From NCBI GenBank assembly GCA_021734025.1, contig JAIPJS010000001.1:124001-188000 (forward strand): 64,000 nucleotides of DNA. The letters are read 5' to 3'. The DNA is from Candidatus Neomarinimicrobiota bacterium. GTDB taxonomy: Bacteria; Fidelibacterota; JAANXI01. The notes under the pieces are model-generated. The model had not been told where the DNA came from. It saw only the letters and a list, made by a program, of their open reading frames with translations, and made no database searches. Shown piece after piece: positions 54,007-63,715 of the stretch; within the stretch, counting starts at the first letter, position 1, and each line of letters opens with the position of its first letter. The position numbers were made by a program, and so were the translations under genes.

Positions 54007-57000
54007 ATGCCAACCATTTATGATAACATTGAGTTGCAGCTGAGTGATGCGCTTAAAGACAATTTAACCGACGCTGACCGTGCTGATTTTTGTATCGGGT
54101 ATTTTAACCTGCGTGGTTGGGGGCAATTGTCATCGTTGGTGGATAAACTGAATGGTGTTGATGATCCCGAGTTACCCGATTGCAGAATTCTCCTTGGGAT
54201 GTACGGAGAAAATCGCAATGCAATACGAGAGTTATACGGGAAGGATAATCCGAACCGAATTGACCAGAAGCGCGCTCTTGCACTCAAAAAAGAGCTCGCC
54301 CGAAGATTAAAGGAGCAACTCACGGTTGGAGTGCCAACGAATCGGGATGAAAGAGACCTCCGGAAACTGGCAAAACAACTCAAAAAGGGCATGGTTCGTG
54401 TCAAACTGTTTACCAGGACCTCCCTCCATGCCAAACTCTATCTTATCTACGATGCAGGCCAGAAGGTTGCGAAACAGGTCGGTTTCCTCGGGAGTAGTAA
54501 TCTGACCTTTTCCGGACTCAATTCTCAAGGTGAGTTGAATATCGATGTTGTGGACCAGGATGCGGCTGGCAAGTTAAGCAAGTGGTTTCAAGATCGGTGG
54601 GAAGATCGATTTTCCATCGATATTACCGATGAACTCATTGCAATCCTGGAAGAGAGCTGGGCAGGCGAACGACTCATTTCTCCTTATCATATTTACCTGA
54701 AAATGGCGTATCATCTCTCACGGGACGCACGGGCTGGAGTTCAGGAATTTGAATTAAAAGACCCAATCAAGAAGAAATTGTTACAATTCCAGCGACAAGC
54801 TGTGTACCACGCAGCAAAGCATATTCAAAGACGAAACGGAGTTATGATAGGTGATGTCGTCGGCCTCGGCAAGACCTACACTGCTTGCGCATTGGCCCAT
54901 ATTTTTGAAGAAGAGTTTTTCTACCGTACCCTCATTATCTGTCCGGCGAACCTCGACCGAATGTGGATGGATTATCGCCAAAAATTCAACCTCCGTGCCG
55001 ATATCCTGAAGATTTCGATGGTACATAACAGACTAAAAGATTTAAAACGATACCAGTTGGTCATCATCGATGAAAGTCATAACCTGCGAAATCCAGAAGG
55101 GAAACGGTATAGTATCATCAAAGACTATATTGCAGAAAATGACTCCAATGTCATTCTGCTCACCGCTACTCCGTACAATAAAACCCTCTTAGACCTGTCA
55201 AGCCAACTTGCGCTTTTCATTAAAGAGGATGCTGACTTAGGTATCGCCCCTGAGCAATATCTCAGTTCAGTTGGTGGCGAGGATGAATTTATAGCCAAGC
55301 ATCAAACGCACAGCCGGTCCCTGAAGGCATTTGAAAAGAGTGAGTACATTGAAGACTGGCAGGAATTGATGCGCCATTATCTTGTCCGCCGTACACGGAC
55401 ATTTATAAAAGAGAACTACGCCAAACAGGATAATGAGAGGTACTATCTAGAGTTTGAAGGGGGAGAACGTTCGTACTTTCCGGAGCGGATTGCGAAAAAA
55501 TTCGAATATCCTTTTAATTCAGATGACCCGGATGACCAGTATGCACAACTCTATTCCGAGAAGGTCGTAAACCTGATTAACGGTCTACAACTGCCGCGAT
55601 ACGGACTGGCACTCGAATTACAAGACAACCTCGATGACAAACTGGAGGACGGCGAGGATCGAATTGTCGAGAACCTCTCCCGAGCCGGGAAGCGGTTGAT
55701 GGGATTTTGCCGGACAAATCTGTTTAAGCGGCTTGAGAGCAGTGGACATGCCTTTTTACTCTCCATTGCCCGGCATGCCTATCGAAACTACATCTTTCTG
55801 GCAGCCATTGAAGCCGGGGAACCGTTGCCTATTGGCAGCCAGGAATCGGGAATGATTGACGAGTTCCTTGGAGACACGGATCTTGAAGACGGTAATCTTG
55901 AACTCCAGATGATTACCAAGAAAGAGAACTTTTTATCACAGGCGAAGAAAACCTATAACCTCCTCAGTGTGAAATACCGGCACCAGTATGACTGGATTCG
56001 TTCAGAACTCTTCCAGGATTCCCTGAAGGAAAAACTCCAAAAGGATTGCGAAAGCCTGTTAGAAATCCTGGATATCGGGAAAACATGGACCGCAGAGAAT
56101 GACCGGCAACTGAATGCCCTATTCGATTTTTGCAAAAATGAGTATCCGGATGATAAAATATTAGTCTTCACGCAGTACTCAGATACGGCATACTATCTGT
56201 ACGAACATCTTGAGAACATGGGCTTGAAAAAGGTCAGCTGTGTCACCGGAGATTCCGACGATCCCACAAAATTGGCCTACAAATTTAGTCCAAAAAGCAA
56301 CGAGAAGAAGATTGCCCCGGAGGATCAAATCCGGGTACTTATCTCCACGGATGTATTGAGTGAGGGACAAAACCTCCAGGATTGTCATATCATTATTAAC
56401 TACGATTTACCGTGGGCGCTTATCCGTTTGATACAACGGGCGGGACGAATTGACCGAATTGGCCAGGAGGCCGAAGAGATTTACTGCTATTCCATTCTTC
56501 CGGAAGATGGCGTCAACGAAATTATCCGACTGCGTGGCCGCCTTGAAAATCGTATTCAGCAAAATGCCGAAGTCGTTGGTTCTGACGAAACCTTCTTTGA
56601 GGGAGACCCGGTTATCATACGGGATATCTACAATGAGAATTCCAGTATTCTGGAAGAGGAAGAAGACGAGGAAGTCGATCTGGCATCCTATGCCTTTGAA
56701 ATCTGGAATAAAGCGATTGAGAAGGAACCGGGGTTGGAGAAAACCATCCGGAATATGCCTGATGTCATTTATTCGACCAAAGAGAATCCCAGCAAAGATA
56801 CAGACGATAGCGGCGTACTCATGTATGCAAAAACGATCCAGGATAATGATGTGTTGACCTGGGTGAACCAGCAAAATGAAATTGTCACCCATTCCCAGTA
56901 TAAAATACTGAAAGCCGCCGAATGTGCGCCTGAGGAAGAACCGCTGCAACCGTTAACAAATCATCATGCCCTTGTGAAAGAAGGGATTGATCACATCAAT

Positions 57001-57336
57001 GATCAATCCAAAAAGACCGGCGGACAGCTTGGAAGTAAACGGAGTATTAGATACCGGACTTTTCACTTGTTAGAGCGACATATAGAGAATGTGGAAGGGA
57101 CAATCTTCCAGCGAAACGAGCTCCGGGAAGCGGTGGATCAAATCTATACATATCCGCTTAAGGAATTTGCGAAAAGCCGGTTACAAAATCTGTTGAAGTC
57201 GAGCGCCAGTGATGAGGAATTTGCAGACTTGGTGTTATCACTACATGAAAATAAAGAACTCTGCTTAGTGGATGAGCAGGTCGCCGAACACGACGGGACG
57301 CCAAAGATCATCTGTTCTCTGGGATTGAAAAATTAG
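54007..57336 (+). CDS. PLD-domain and SNF2-family helicase fusion
   Basis: A 1109-residue cytoplasmic protein. A phospholipase D-like region (about 20-210) has the HxK motif in 'TSLHAKLYLIYD' (H141, K143) and 'GSSNLTFSG'. A SNF2-type ATPase follows: motif I 'DVVGLGKTYTA' (K289), motif II 'IIDESHNLRN' (D355), motif III 'LLTATPYN', and motifs V-VI in 'ISTDVLSEGQNLQDC' and 'QRAGRIDRIGQ'. The C-terminal ~250 residues are unassigned and largely acidic/helical. PLD domains of this type can be nucleases. Ten bases separate it from the methyltransferase gene, so they form an operon. The set resembles parts of DISARM but in fused form. Confidence 0.85.
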   Translation: MPTIYDNIELQLSDALKDNLTDADRADFCIGYFNLRGWGQLSSLVDKLNGVDDPELPDCRILLGMYGENRNAIRELYGKDNPNRIDQKRALALKKELARRLKEQLTVGVPTNRDERDLRKLAKQLKKGMVRVKLFTRTSLHAKLYLIYDAGQKVAKQVGFLGSSNLTFSGLNSQGELNIDVVDQDAAGKLSKWFQDRWEDRFSIDITDELIAILEESWAGERLISPYHIYLKMAYHLSRDARAGVQEFELKDPIKKKLLQFQRQAVYHAAKHIQRRNGVMIGDVVGLGKTYTACALAHIFEEEFFYRTLIICPANLDRMWMDYRQKFNLRADILKISMVHNRLKDLKRYQLVIIDESHNLRNPEGKRYSIIKDYIAENDSNVILLTATPYNKTLLDLSSQLALFIKEDADLGIAPEQYLSSVGGEDEFIAKHQTHSRSLKAFEKSEYIEDWQELMRHYLVRRTRTFIKENYAKQDNERYYLEFEGGERSYFPERIAKKFEYPFNSDDPDDQYAQLYSEKVVNLINGLQLPRYGLALELQDNLDDKLEDGEDRIVENLSRAGKRLMGFCRTNLFKRLESSGHAFLLSIARHAYRNYIFLAAIEAGEPLPIGSQESGMIDEFLGDTDLEDGNLELQMITKKENFLSQAKKTYNLLSVKYRHQYDWIRSELFQDSLKEKLQKDCESLLEILDIGKTWTAENDRQLNALFDFCKNEYPDDKILVFTQYSDTAYYLYEHLENMGLKKVSCVTGDSDDPTKLAYKFSPKSNEKKIAPEDQIRVLISTDVLSEGQNLQDCHIIINYDLPWALIRLIQRAGRIDRIGQEAEEIYCYSILPEDGVNEIIRLRGRLENRIQQNAEVVGSDETFFEGDPVIIRDIYNENSSILEEEEDEEVDLASYAFEIWNKAIEKEPGLEKTIRNMPDVIYSTKENPSKDTDDSGVLMYAKTIQDNDVLTWVNQQNEIVTHSQYKILKAAECAPEEEPLQPLTNHHALVKEGIDHINDQSKKTGGQLGSKRSIRYRTFHLLERHIENVEGTIFQRNELREAVDQIYTYPLKEFAKSRLQNLLKSSASDEEFADLVLSLHENKELCLVDEQVAEHDGTPKIICSLGLKN

Positions 57337-57346
57337 AAAGGGTCGT

Positions 57347-60300
57347 ATGTCGCTTCCAAAACAGGAATTCTCACAGTACCTCCGGAATTTCAATTTTGAA
57401 GACCTCTTTATTGAACTCGGGTGGGATCGCTTTGATAAAACTATTCCGATAGAATCCGATGGCCACGTCTTTCACTTCAAGGGTATCGTTGAAAAGCGGG
57501 GATTTGCCATATTTCATTGCGAACCGGACGAGGATGGGCGGTTTCCCAAGGCATCCGACCGGGATAAGCTCGACCGGCGACTAACCCGATTACACAATGA
57601 GCATCTGGTCATTTATTCCGATACGGAACAGACAAAGCAGTTGTGGGAATACCGGTTGAAGGAACCGAACCAGCCTGACCGCCGGAGACGGCAGGAATAT
57701 TACGTCCACCAGGATCCGGAAATACTCTTCCACAAACTGGAAGGGCTCTTTTTTAGTATCGATGAAGAGGAAAACATCTCTATTATCGATGTGAAGAAAC
57801 GAGTGGCAGAGCAGTTCGATCAGAATTACGAAAAAGTCACCAAAAAGTTTTACCGGAAGTTCAAAACCGAACACAGGGCATTCCGCGACTTCATCGAGGG
57901 CATTGACGAGCAGGTGGATAAGGACTGGTATGCGTCACTGATGCTCAACCGCCTCATGTTCATTTACTTTATCCAGAAAAAAGGATTCTTGAATGAAGAC
58001 AGAGACTACCTTCGTACCAAGTTGAATGAGGTACAGGAAAACGAAGGGGAGAACGAATTTTACGGCTTTTATAAGGATTTCCTCAAAGTACTCTTTCACA
58101 AGGGACTTGGGCACCCCGACAGAACAGAGAATCTTGAAGAAAAGCTTGGACGTGTACCGTACCTGAACGGTGGGCTGTTTGATGTGCATGAACTGGAAGC
58201 AACGTATCCTGAACTTCAGATAAAAGATGATGCCTTTGAGCGACTCTTCGATTTTTTCGATGAATACAACTGGTACCTGGATACACGTAAGACCGCTACC
58301 GGTAAAGATATTAATCCTGATGTTATTGGATATATCTTTGAGAAGTACATTAACGACCGGGCCCAAATGGGTGCGTACTATACACAGGAAGACATCACCG
58401 ACTATATCAGTAAAAACAGTATACTGCCATGGATGTTTGATGAAATAAAGCGAATCTACCCGAAGCCGTTCGGTGACAAGGGCGAAGTGTGGGACAAACT
58501 GAGGAGCAGCGGGGATACCTACATTTATGGTGCAGTGAAAACTGGCGTCGACACTGCGGCGGAAGTCGAGAATCCTGAAAGTATTGACCATTTAGATATC
58601 CCGGAGCATATTGCTCGTGGTATTGATACTGATGCCCCAGACTTGCTTGAACGCAGAGAAGAATGGAATACACCCACTCCCGGTGAGCATGGATTACCCA
58701 CTGAAATCTGGCGAGAGACTATTGAGCGGTGGGAACGTTATTTTGATATAAAGTCAAGGATTGCAGCAGGCGAGATTGATGAGATAAACGATTTCATCAC
58801 CTACAACCTGGATATCAAACAGTTCAGTCAGGATCTTGTCGAAAATACCGATGATCCGGAGCTCATTAAAGCCTGCTGGAAAGCACTATCAAAAATAACC
58901 GTATTAGACCCGACCTGCGGTTCCGGGGCATTTCTGTTTGCAGCACTGAACATTCTTGAACCTCTTTATGCATCTACGCTCCAAAAGATGGAGTCCTTTA
59001 TTGAAGATAGTGGAAAAGAAAAATACCAGTTCTTTCATGAAGAGTTGGAGAAGGTAAATGCTCCGGAGCATCCGAACAGGGAATATTTCATTTTCAAATC
59101 CATCATCCTGAATAATCTGTATGGCGTGGACATTATGCACGAAGCGGTGGAGATAGCCAAACTGCGTCTGTTTCTGAAGTTAATGGCAACGGTGGATGTG
59201 GATTATTCACGACCTAATCTCGGGTTGGAACCTTTGCCGGATATCGATTTCAATATCCGGGCCGGGAACACCCTGGTGGGGTACGCATCCAAAGATGAAT
59301 TCGAACAGTTGACCTCCGGGGAAATTGACTTCGGCGATGTAAAACAATCCATTTTTGATCAGGCTGACTTAGTCAGGCTTTCTTACCAGCGCTTCAAAGA
59401 GAAACAGCTGACAGAGGACTATGAGAGTACCGACTATAAGAGTGCTAAGGAAATGGTTAATCAAACGTTGGACGAGTTGAATGATCAATTAAACCGGTAT
59501 TTAGCAAAGGATTATTTAAAATCGAATTATTCAGAAAACCGGTATCAAAGTTGGCTTGAGAGTCACCAACCTTTTCATTGGTTTGCCGAATTCTATGATA
59601 TTATCGAAGATAATGGAGGGTTTGACATAGTTATAGGGAATCCACCCTATGTAGAATATTCTGACATTAATGATGAGTATTCCTTAAATGGATATAAAAC
59701 TATCCAATGTGGTAATCTCTATGCCTACGTTCTTGAAAGAACCAATAAGATCTCGAATAAAACTTCTTTGAACGGAATGATTGTTCAATTATCTATTGTA
59801 TGTACTGATAGAATGACACCAATTCAGAAATTTTTAATGAACAATTACAACTATTTGCTTTTTGCAAATTTTGATGATAGACCTGGAAAGTTATTTAATG
59901 ACCTTCAACATATTAGAGCAACAATTATCCTAATGGATAAATCAAAAAATGCAAGAGAATTACTATCTACAAATTACAAAAGATGGTATTCTGAAAACCG
60001 TAAATTTCTATTTCAAAGTTTATCTTTCATTGCGATTGAAAATAACCTATTCGATGGGAGCATTCTAAAAATTGGTAACGCACTAGATAAATCAATTATT
60101 AACAAAATAGAAACTAATAAGAAATTAGGAATTAACTTACCCAATGGTGGAAAGCACGAAATTTACTACCATAATGCTCCACAATACTGGGTGAGATGTA
60201 CAGATTTTCGTCCTTACTTTTGGAATGAGAGGGATGGTGAGAAGTTGTCATCTCAGGTCAAAATTTTATCATTTATAGATCGTCACAATGCGGTTATTAC

Positions 60301-60676
60301 TCTTGGATTACTGAATAGTAATTTGTTTTATTGGTGGTATGTTATGCTATCTGACGGTAGACATTTAAATAAAAGGGAAGTTGAAAATTTTCCGATTTCA
60401 ATAGATAGAATTGATCAAGAAAGAGTTGAAGAGTTTGAGGAAATCAGAAATGAATTAATGGAAGATTTAAGGAATAACTCTAACCGTAAGGAAGCAAATT
60501 ATAAAACTACTGGGAAAGTTGTTTATGAAGAATATTTTCCAAAATATTCAAAAGAAATTATTGACAAATTTGATCAAACGATAGCTTCGCATTATGATTT
60601 TACCCAACAGGAACTTGATTATTTAATAAATTATGATATCAAATATAGAATGGGGGACGAACTAAATGACGATTAA
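57347..60676 (+). CDS. Large N6-adenine DNA methyltransferase (Eco57I/PglX-like)
   Basis: A 1109-residue protein. The methyltransferase core has the SAM motif 'VLDPTCGSGAFLFAAL' (D521) and the catalytic 'NPPY' (N765-Y768), which indicates N6-adenine methylation. The N-terminal ~200 residues ('GIVEKRGFAIFHCEP', 'KKRVAEQFDQNYEKVTKKF') are a domain common to Eco57I-type and BREX/DISARM-type enzymes; I cannot see a certain PD-(D/E)XK site. Residues after ~770 form the presumed target-recognition part ('LGLLNSNLFYWWYVMLSDGR'). Its DNA from about 59,460 on is much more AT-rich, suggesting exchange of the specificity region. It probably marks self DNA for the partner helicase. Confidence 0.87.
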   Translation: MSLPKQEFSQYLRNFNFEDLFIELGWDRFDKTIPIESDGHVFHFKGIVEKRGFAIFHCEPDEDGRFPKASDRDKLDRRLTRLHNEHLVIYSDTEQTKQLWEYRLKEPNQPDRRRRQEYYVHQDPEILFHKLEGLFFSIDEEENISIIDVKKRVAEQFDQNYEKVTKKFYRKFKTEHRAFRDFIEGIDEQVDKDWYASLMLNRLMFIYFIQKKGFLNEDRDYLRTKLNEVQENEGENEFYGFYKDFLKVLFHKGLGHPDRTENLEEKLGRVPYLNGGLFDVHELEATYPELQIKDDAFERLFDFFDEYNWYLDTRKTATGKDINPDVIGYIFEKYINDRAQMGAYYTQEDITDYISKNSILPWMFDEIKRIYPKPFGDKGEVWDKLRSSGDTYIYGAVKTGVDTAAEVENPESIDHLDIPEHIARGIDTDAPDLLERREEWNTPTPGEHGLPTEIWRETIERWERYFDIKSRIAAGEIDEINDFITYNLDIKQFSQDLVENTDDPELIKACWKALSKITVLDPTCGSGAFLFAALNILEPLYASTLQKMESFIEDSGKEKYQFFHEELEKVNAPEHPNREYFIFKSIILNNLYGVDIMHEAVEIAKLRLFLKLMATVDVDYSRPNLGLEPLPDIDFNIRAGNTLVGYASKDEFEQLTSGEIDFGDVKQSIFDQADLVRLSYQRFKEKQLTEDYESTDYKSAKEMVNQTLDELNDQLNRYLAKDYLKSNYSENRYQSWLESHQPFHWFAEFYDIIEDNGGFDIVIGNPPYVEYSDINDEYSLNGYKTIQCGNLYAYVLERTNKISNKTSLNGMIVQLSIVCTDRMTPIQKFLMNNYNYLLFANFDDRPGKLFNDLQHIRATIILMDKSKNARELLSTNYKRWYSENRKFLFQSLSFIAIENNLFDGSILKIGNALDKSIINKIETNKKLGINLPNGGKHEIYYHNAPQYWVRCTDFRPYFWNERDGEKLSSQVKILSFIDRHNAVITLGLLNSNLFYWWYVMLSDGRHLNKREVENFPISIDRIDQERVEEFEEIRNELMEDLRNNSNRKEANYKTTGKVVYEEYFPKYSKEIIDKFDQTIASHYDFTQQELDYLINYDIKYRMGDELNDD

Positions 60677-60719
60677 ATCGTTATTTAGTTCTATTATAAG
60701 GAGGTAAGGATTCGACAAT

Positions 60720-60941
60720 TTGAAGACCAAGAAACATGGGATTACCCCGCAGGAATTTCCGCTAGAGGAGGGTAAAGTTTTTTCCTCAACCTTAACGCAG
60801 TCTGTGCCTCTCCCTGAAAAGTTGGATATTATTGAACTGCGTAAAGAGCAGAAATATACAGGAACCAAACTCGATAGTATTATTGGGAAGTGGCCCGGTG
60901 ATGAACTGATTGAGGAACTCCTCACATTATTAAATAAGTAG
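60720..60941 (+). CDS. Small hypothetical protein in the methyltransferase operon
   Basis: A 73-residue protein starting with TTG after an AAGGAGG/TAAGGA ribosome site. It is charged, with a helical C-terminus ('DSIIGKWPGDELIEELLTLL'). No family is recognised. Its place between the methyltransferase and the DprA-like gene, with one base before the next start, suggests it belongs to the same system. Confidence 0.5.
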   Translation: MKTKKHGITPQEFPLEEGKVFSSTLTQSVPLPEKLDIIELRKEQKYTGTKLDSIIGKWPGDELIEELLTLLNK

Positions 60942-60942
60942 T

Positions 60943-61470
60943 TTGGACCATCGGTACCGGCATTTTATACCACTTGCCACAAAATTTAGCAGTAATACCC
61001 TTATGTATATGCCTGAACTGACGTTTCGAGGTGATGAAGCCCTTTTCAATGCAAAACACAAGATAGCATTTCTCTGTTCGCGGGATTATCCGGCATCAGT
61101 TGTACAAAAGTCCTATGAATGGGCGTTGGAACAGAAAAATGCCGGCAATTGTGTCGTGTCGGGATTCCATTCTCAGATCGAACGAGACGTGCTACATTTC
61201 CTGCTGAAGGGCGATCAACCAGTTATTATGGTACTTGCCCGGTCAATGTATAAGCGACTCCCTGACGAGGAATTAAAGTCCGGCATTGAGAAGGGCAACC
61301 TGCTGATTGTCTCGCCATTCCCTGACAACGTCAAACGATCTAGCACCTACCACAGCCGCAAACGAAATGAGTTCATGGTCGATCTATCTGATGAGGTTGT
61401 GATTGCGCATCAAAGTGAGGGCGGGATGATTGCGGGGTTGGCGATAAATAAGCCAGTGTACTTTCTTTAA
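60943..61470 (+). CDS. DprA/LOG-like Rossmann-fold protein
   Basis: A 175-residue protein with 'KIAFLCSRDYPASVVQKSYE' and 'CVVSGFHSQIERDVLHFLLK', which parallels the DprA 'SGxAxGID..AH' nucleotide/ssDNA-binding region, and 'SEGGMIAGLAINKPVYFL' at the end. It is shorter than housekeeping DprA and lacks its SAM and winged-helix domains. Similar proteins occur next to restriction or defence genes. The start is TTG at 60943, one base after the previous stop, so initiation probably depends on coupling. A role in sensing or binding foreign DNA or nucleotides is inferred. Confidence 0.7.
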   Translation: MDHRYRHFIPLATKFSSNTLMYMPELTFRGDEALFNAKHKIAFLCSRDYPASVVQKSYEWALEQKNAGNCVVSGFHSQIERDVLHFLLKGDQPVIMVLARSMYKRLPDEELKSGIEKGNLLIVSPFPDNVKRSSTYHSRKRNEFMVDLSDEVVIAHQSEGGMIAGLAINKPVYFL

Positions 61471-61531
61471 TAACAAGGACTCGTCTTTACTCAGTAAAGT
61501 GTACAAAAACCTAATCGCAGGTTGAATTACT

Positions 61532-62242
61532 ATGAAAAAACTCATTGATGAATTGATGAAAATCGTAGGTGAAGTGCATGATACAGAAGGATGGAATCAA
61601 ACCTCCCAGGAAGAAAAGCGAAAAAGGGGCAATGAGTTAATCCGGCAGATTAAAGAAAGACTTGTGTTCAACCCCGGGACTCTCATCCATTATGAGGATT
61701 CGATTAGATTAGAATTGGCAAAAACAGTAGTGGAATCCATTTGGGAAGGCGAGGAGGCTACTAAAATTTTTGACGAAATGATAAGCGGAGATACGGACGC
61801 CTTAATTTATATAATGGGTCCCTACACAGATAGAATCGTTAAATTAAAACCAACATTCATTTCCGTAGATCCTGCGAGCACTGAGTTTAAAGTATACTTT
61901 GAGGAAGCAATGCAGTGCTGGTTGTTTGGGTAAAACCGAGCAGCTTTAATATTGTGTGCATCCATACTGGAATCTACTCTAAAAGATAGGTTGACCTCTG
62001 AGGATGAAGATTTATTATTCAAGGAAAGTAATGGTCATAAAACCAGGAAGGAGAAAAACTTTATCGACCTGATTAATACGGCAAACCATATAAATCTTAT
62101 TGACAAAGCAACCTCAAATACATTGCATAAAATCCGAAAATCCCGGAATCGTGTTGTGCATGAGTTAGAATCTATTGGCGAAGACGAGGCCTACAATATC
62201 ATTATGCAAACCAAGGATGTGATTGAGGGGCTTTATAAGTGA
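61532..62242 (+). pseudogene. HEPN/DUF4145-like gene interrupted by an in-frame TAA
   Basis: Two open segments, 61532-61930 and about 61934-62242, lie in the same frame, separated only by TAA at 61931-61933. Read through, the protein is about 236 residues and continuous: '...FEEAMQCWLFG' then 'NRAALILCASILESTLKDRL', the family helix seen in DUF4145 proteins. Near the end 'KSRNRVVHEL' holds the HEPN R-x4-H motif. The conserved join at the stop argues for a nonsense mutation. A TTG at 61952 could restart translation, so two separate peptides remain possible. The 3' end overlaps the next gene by four bases. Confidence 0.75.
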
Positions 62243-63657
62243 TAAAGAAACAGTTTAGTAAGGTAGGTGTTTCGAAAATGGCATTCGATGAACTTTCAGA
62301 AAAATCCAAAAGATTGCTCATAGAAGTAATCGAATTATTACAGAGTGGGAAGTATGAATTTGAAATAAAGTTTTTTCACTCTGTTGGACTGAAACGGGAT
62401 AAATACCCTGAAGGCCAGTATCGCGCTGTTCTTGTTAATAGGACCGAAGAAAAAACGAAAAATCTCACTGGTTTTGAACCCCAAAATCTGGATCAATTAT
62501 CCGAACACGATTATATAGATAGAAAACACAGTTCTGGATCCATTTATTTTAAACTAAATACTCGTGCTTTCGAAGAATATGCGTTATTCAAAATCAAACA
62601 GTTCAAATCTTGTAAAAATTTTAGTGAATTAAGGAGTAAAATCACTGAATCACAGCAAGCAATACTGGACTATTTGTTTGAGAACTATGGCGAAAAGAAG
62701 AGAGGGGTGCTTACTAGGGTGGTTCACAGCAGATATGGGAAACCTGTGGTCCGGAGTGCCCTTGAGCCTATAGGGAGGAGCGTTGTCCAAGAATCAGATG
62801 AACGCAATGAAAGCAAATACCGGCTTACCTATCTTGGGATGTTATTGTCAAGTAGGGGCAAAAAATATTTAGAATTACTCTCTCAGTATTTGACCTTTGT
62901 GCTAGAAATTTACTACGAAGAACCAGAGAGAGAGAAAATAAACAGTGATGAAATTCAGAACGCACTTGGTATAACGGATGATGAGCTCAACAACTTTGAG
63001 TTGGTTTTAGGAGAGAGTGATTTCAGCGGTAGTAGTAGAGGAACCGATGGTAAAGGTAACTGGTATGTGACTTTTCCACGTGAGGTTGATGATTTACCAT
63101 CAATAAAAGATTTCAGCTCATACATTCTTGATAATGCATTCAGTCATTTCGAATTGGGAATACCATTAGGGCCGGAGAGTTCCCAGATGATTTCACTCTC
63201 TGCAGAACTGTATGATACTATTTTAAATGGTGACACTTCTCGTAGTTGGAATATGTATTTTTATTCCTTTATAGATGAGGGACGGCTGGCCGAATTAAGA
63301 GCAATCCAATCGGATGAATTCGATTTGAAAAAAGTCATCCGGCTTTGCGAAGAAATGATTGTATGTCATCAAAAACAATGCTATTTAGCGTTAGCTATGC
63401 TAACTAGAAGTCTGTTGGATCATGTACCGCCAATTTTTGGATACAAGAAATTTACTGAAGTGGCAAATAATTTTAGTGGTAGTGGGAAATCCTTTCGTAA
63501 ATCGATGCAACATCTCGAAAAATCATCGCGAAATATTGCAGATAGGCATTTACATGAGCCAATAAGGAAGAAAGAGAACTTACCAAATAAAACTCAGGTC
63601 AATTTTTCTAATGATTTGGATGTGTTGTTAGAGGAGATTGTTCGGATTCTCGGATAA
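62239..63657 (+). CDS. Hypothetical protein, defence-island type
   Basis: A 472-residue protein. No domain is certain. The C-terminal ~110 residues ('AMLTRSLLDHVPPIFGYKKF', 'IADRHLHEPIRKKENLP') match a helical domain I associate with proteins near HEPN and restriction genes. The N-terminal half looks like a winged-helix plus helical region. It starts with GTG at 62239, overlapping the HEPN-like gene; ATG at 62278 is an alternative. The DNA is AT-rich, as in the second half of the methyltransferase gene. Confidence 0.5.
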   Translation: MIKKQFSKVGVSKMAFDELSEKSKRLLIEVIELLQSGKYEFEIKFFHSVGLKRDKYPEGQYRAVLVNRTEEKTKNLTGFEPQNLDQLSEHDYIDRKHSSGSIYFKLNTRAFEEYALFKIKQFKSCKNFSELRSKITESQQAILDYLFENYGEKKRGVLTRVVHSRYGKPVVRSALEPIGRSVVQESDERNESKYRLTYLGMLLSSRGKKYLELLSQYLTFVLEIYYEEPEREKINSDEIQNALGITDDELNNFELVLGESDFSGSSRGTDGKGNWYVTFPREVDDLPSIKDFSSYILDNAFSHFELGIPLGPESSQMISLSAELYDTILNGDTSRSWNMYFYSFIDEGRLAELRAIQSDEFDLKKVIRLCEEMIVCHQKQCYLALAMLTRSLLDHVPPIFGYKKFTEVANNFSGSGKSFRKSMQHLEKSSRNIADRHLHEPIRKKENLPNKTQVNFSNDLDVLLEEIVRILG

Positions 63658-63715
63658 GTTGAAAATTAAAAGCTTAGTACATTGTGCTATCCTTGACAAT
63701 AATTAAGGATACTCC

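Noticed and set aside
54007-60676. Complete DISARM or BREX system
   Set aside because: No drmA, drmB, brxC or pglZ gene is recognisable in the window, and the PLD domain is fused to the helicase rather than encoded separately.
61532-62242. Two independent small genes
   Set aside because: They are in the same frame with only a TAA between, and the family helix continues across it; one interrupted gene is the simpler reading.
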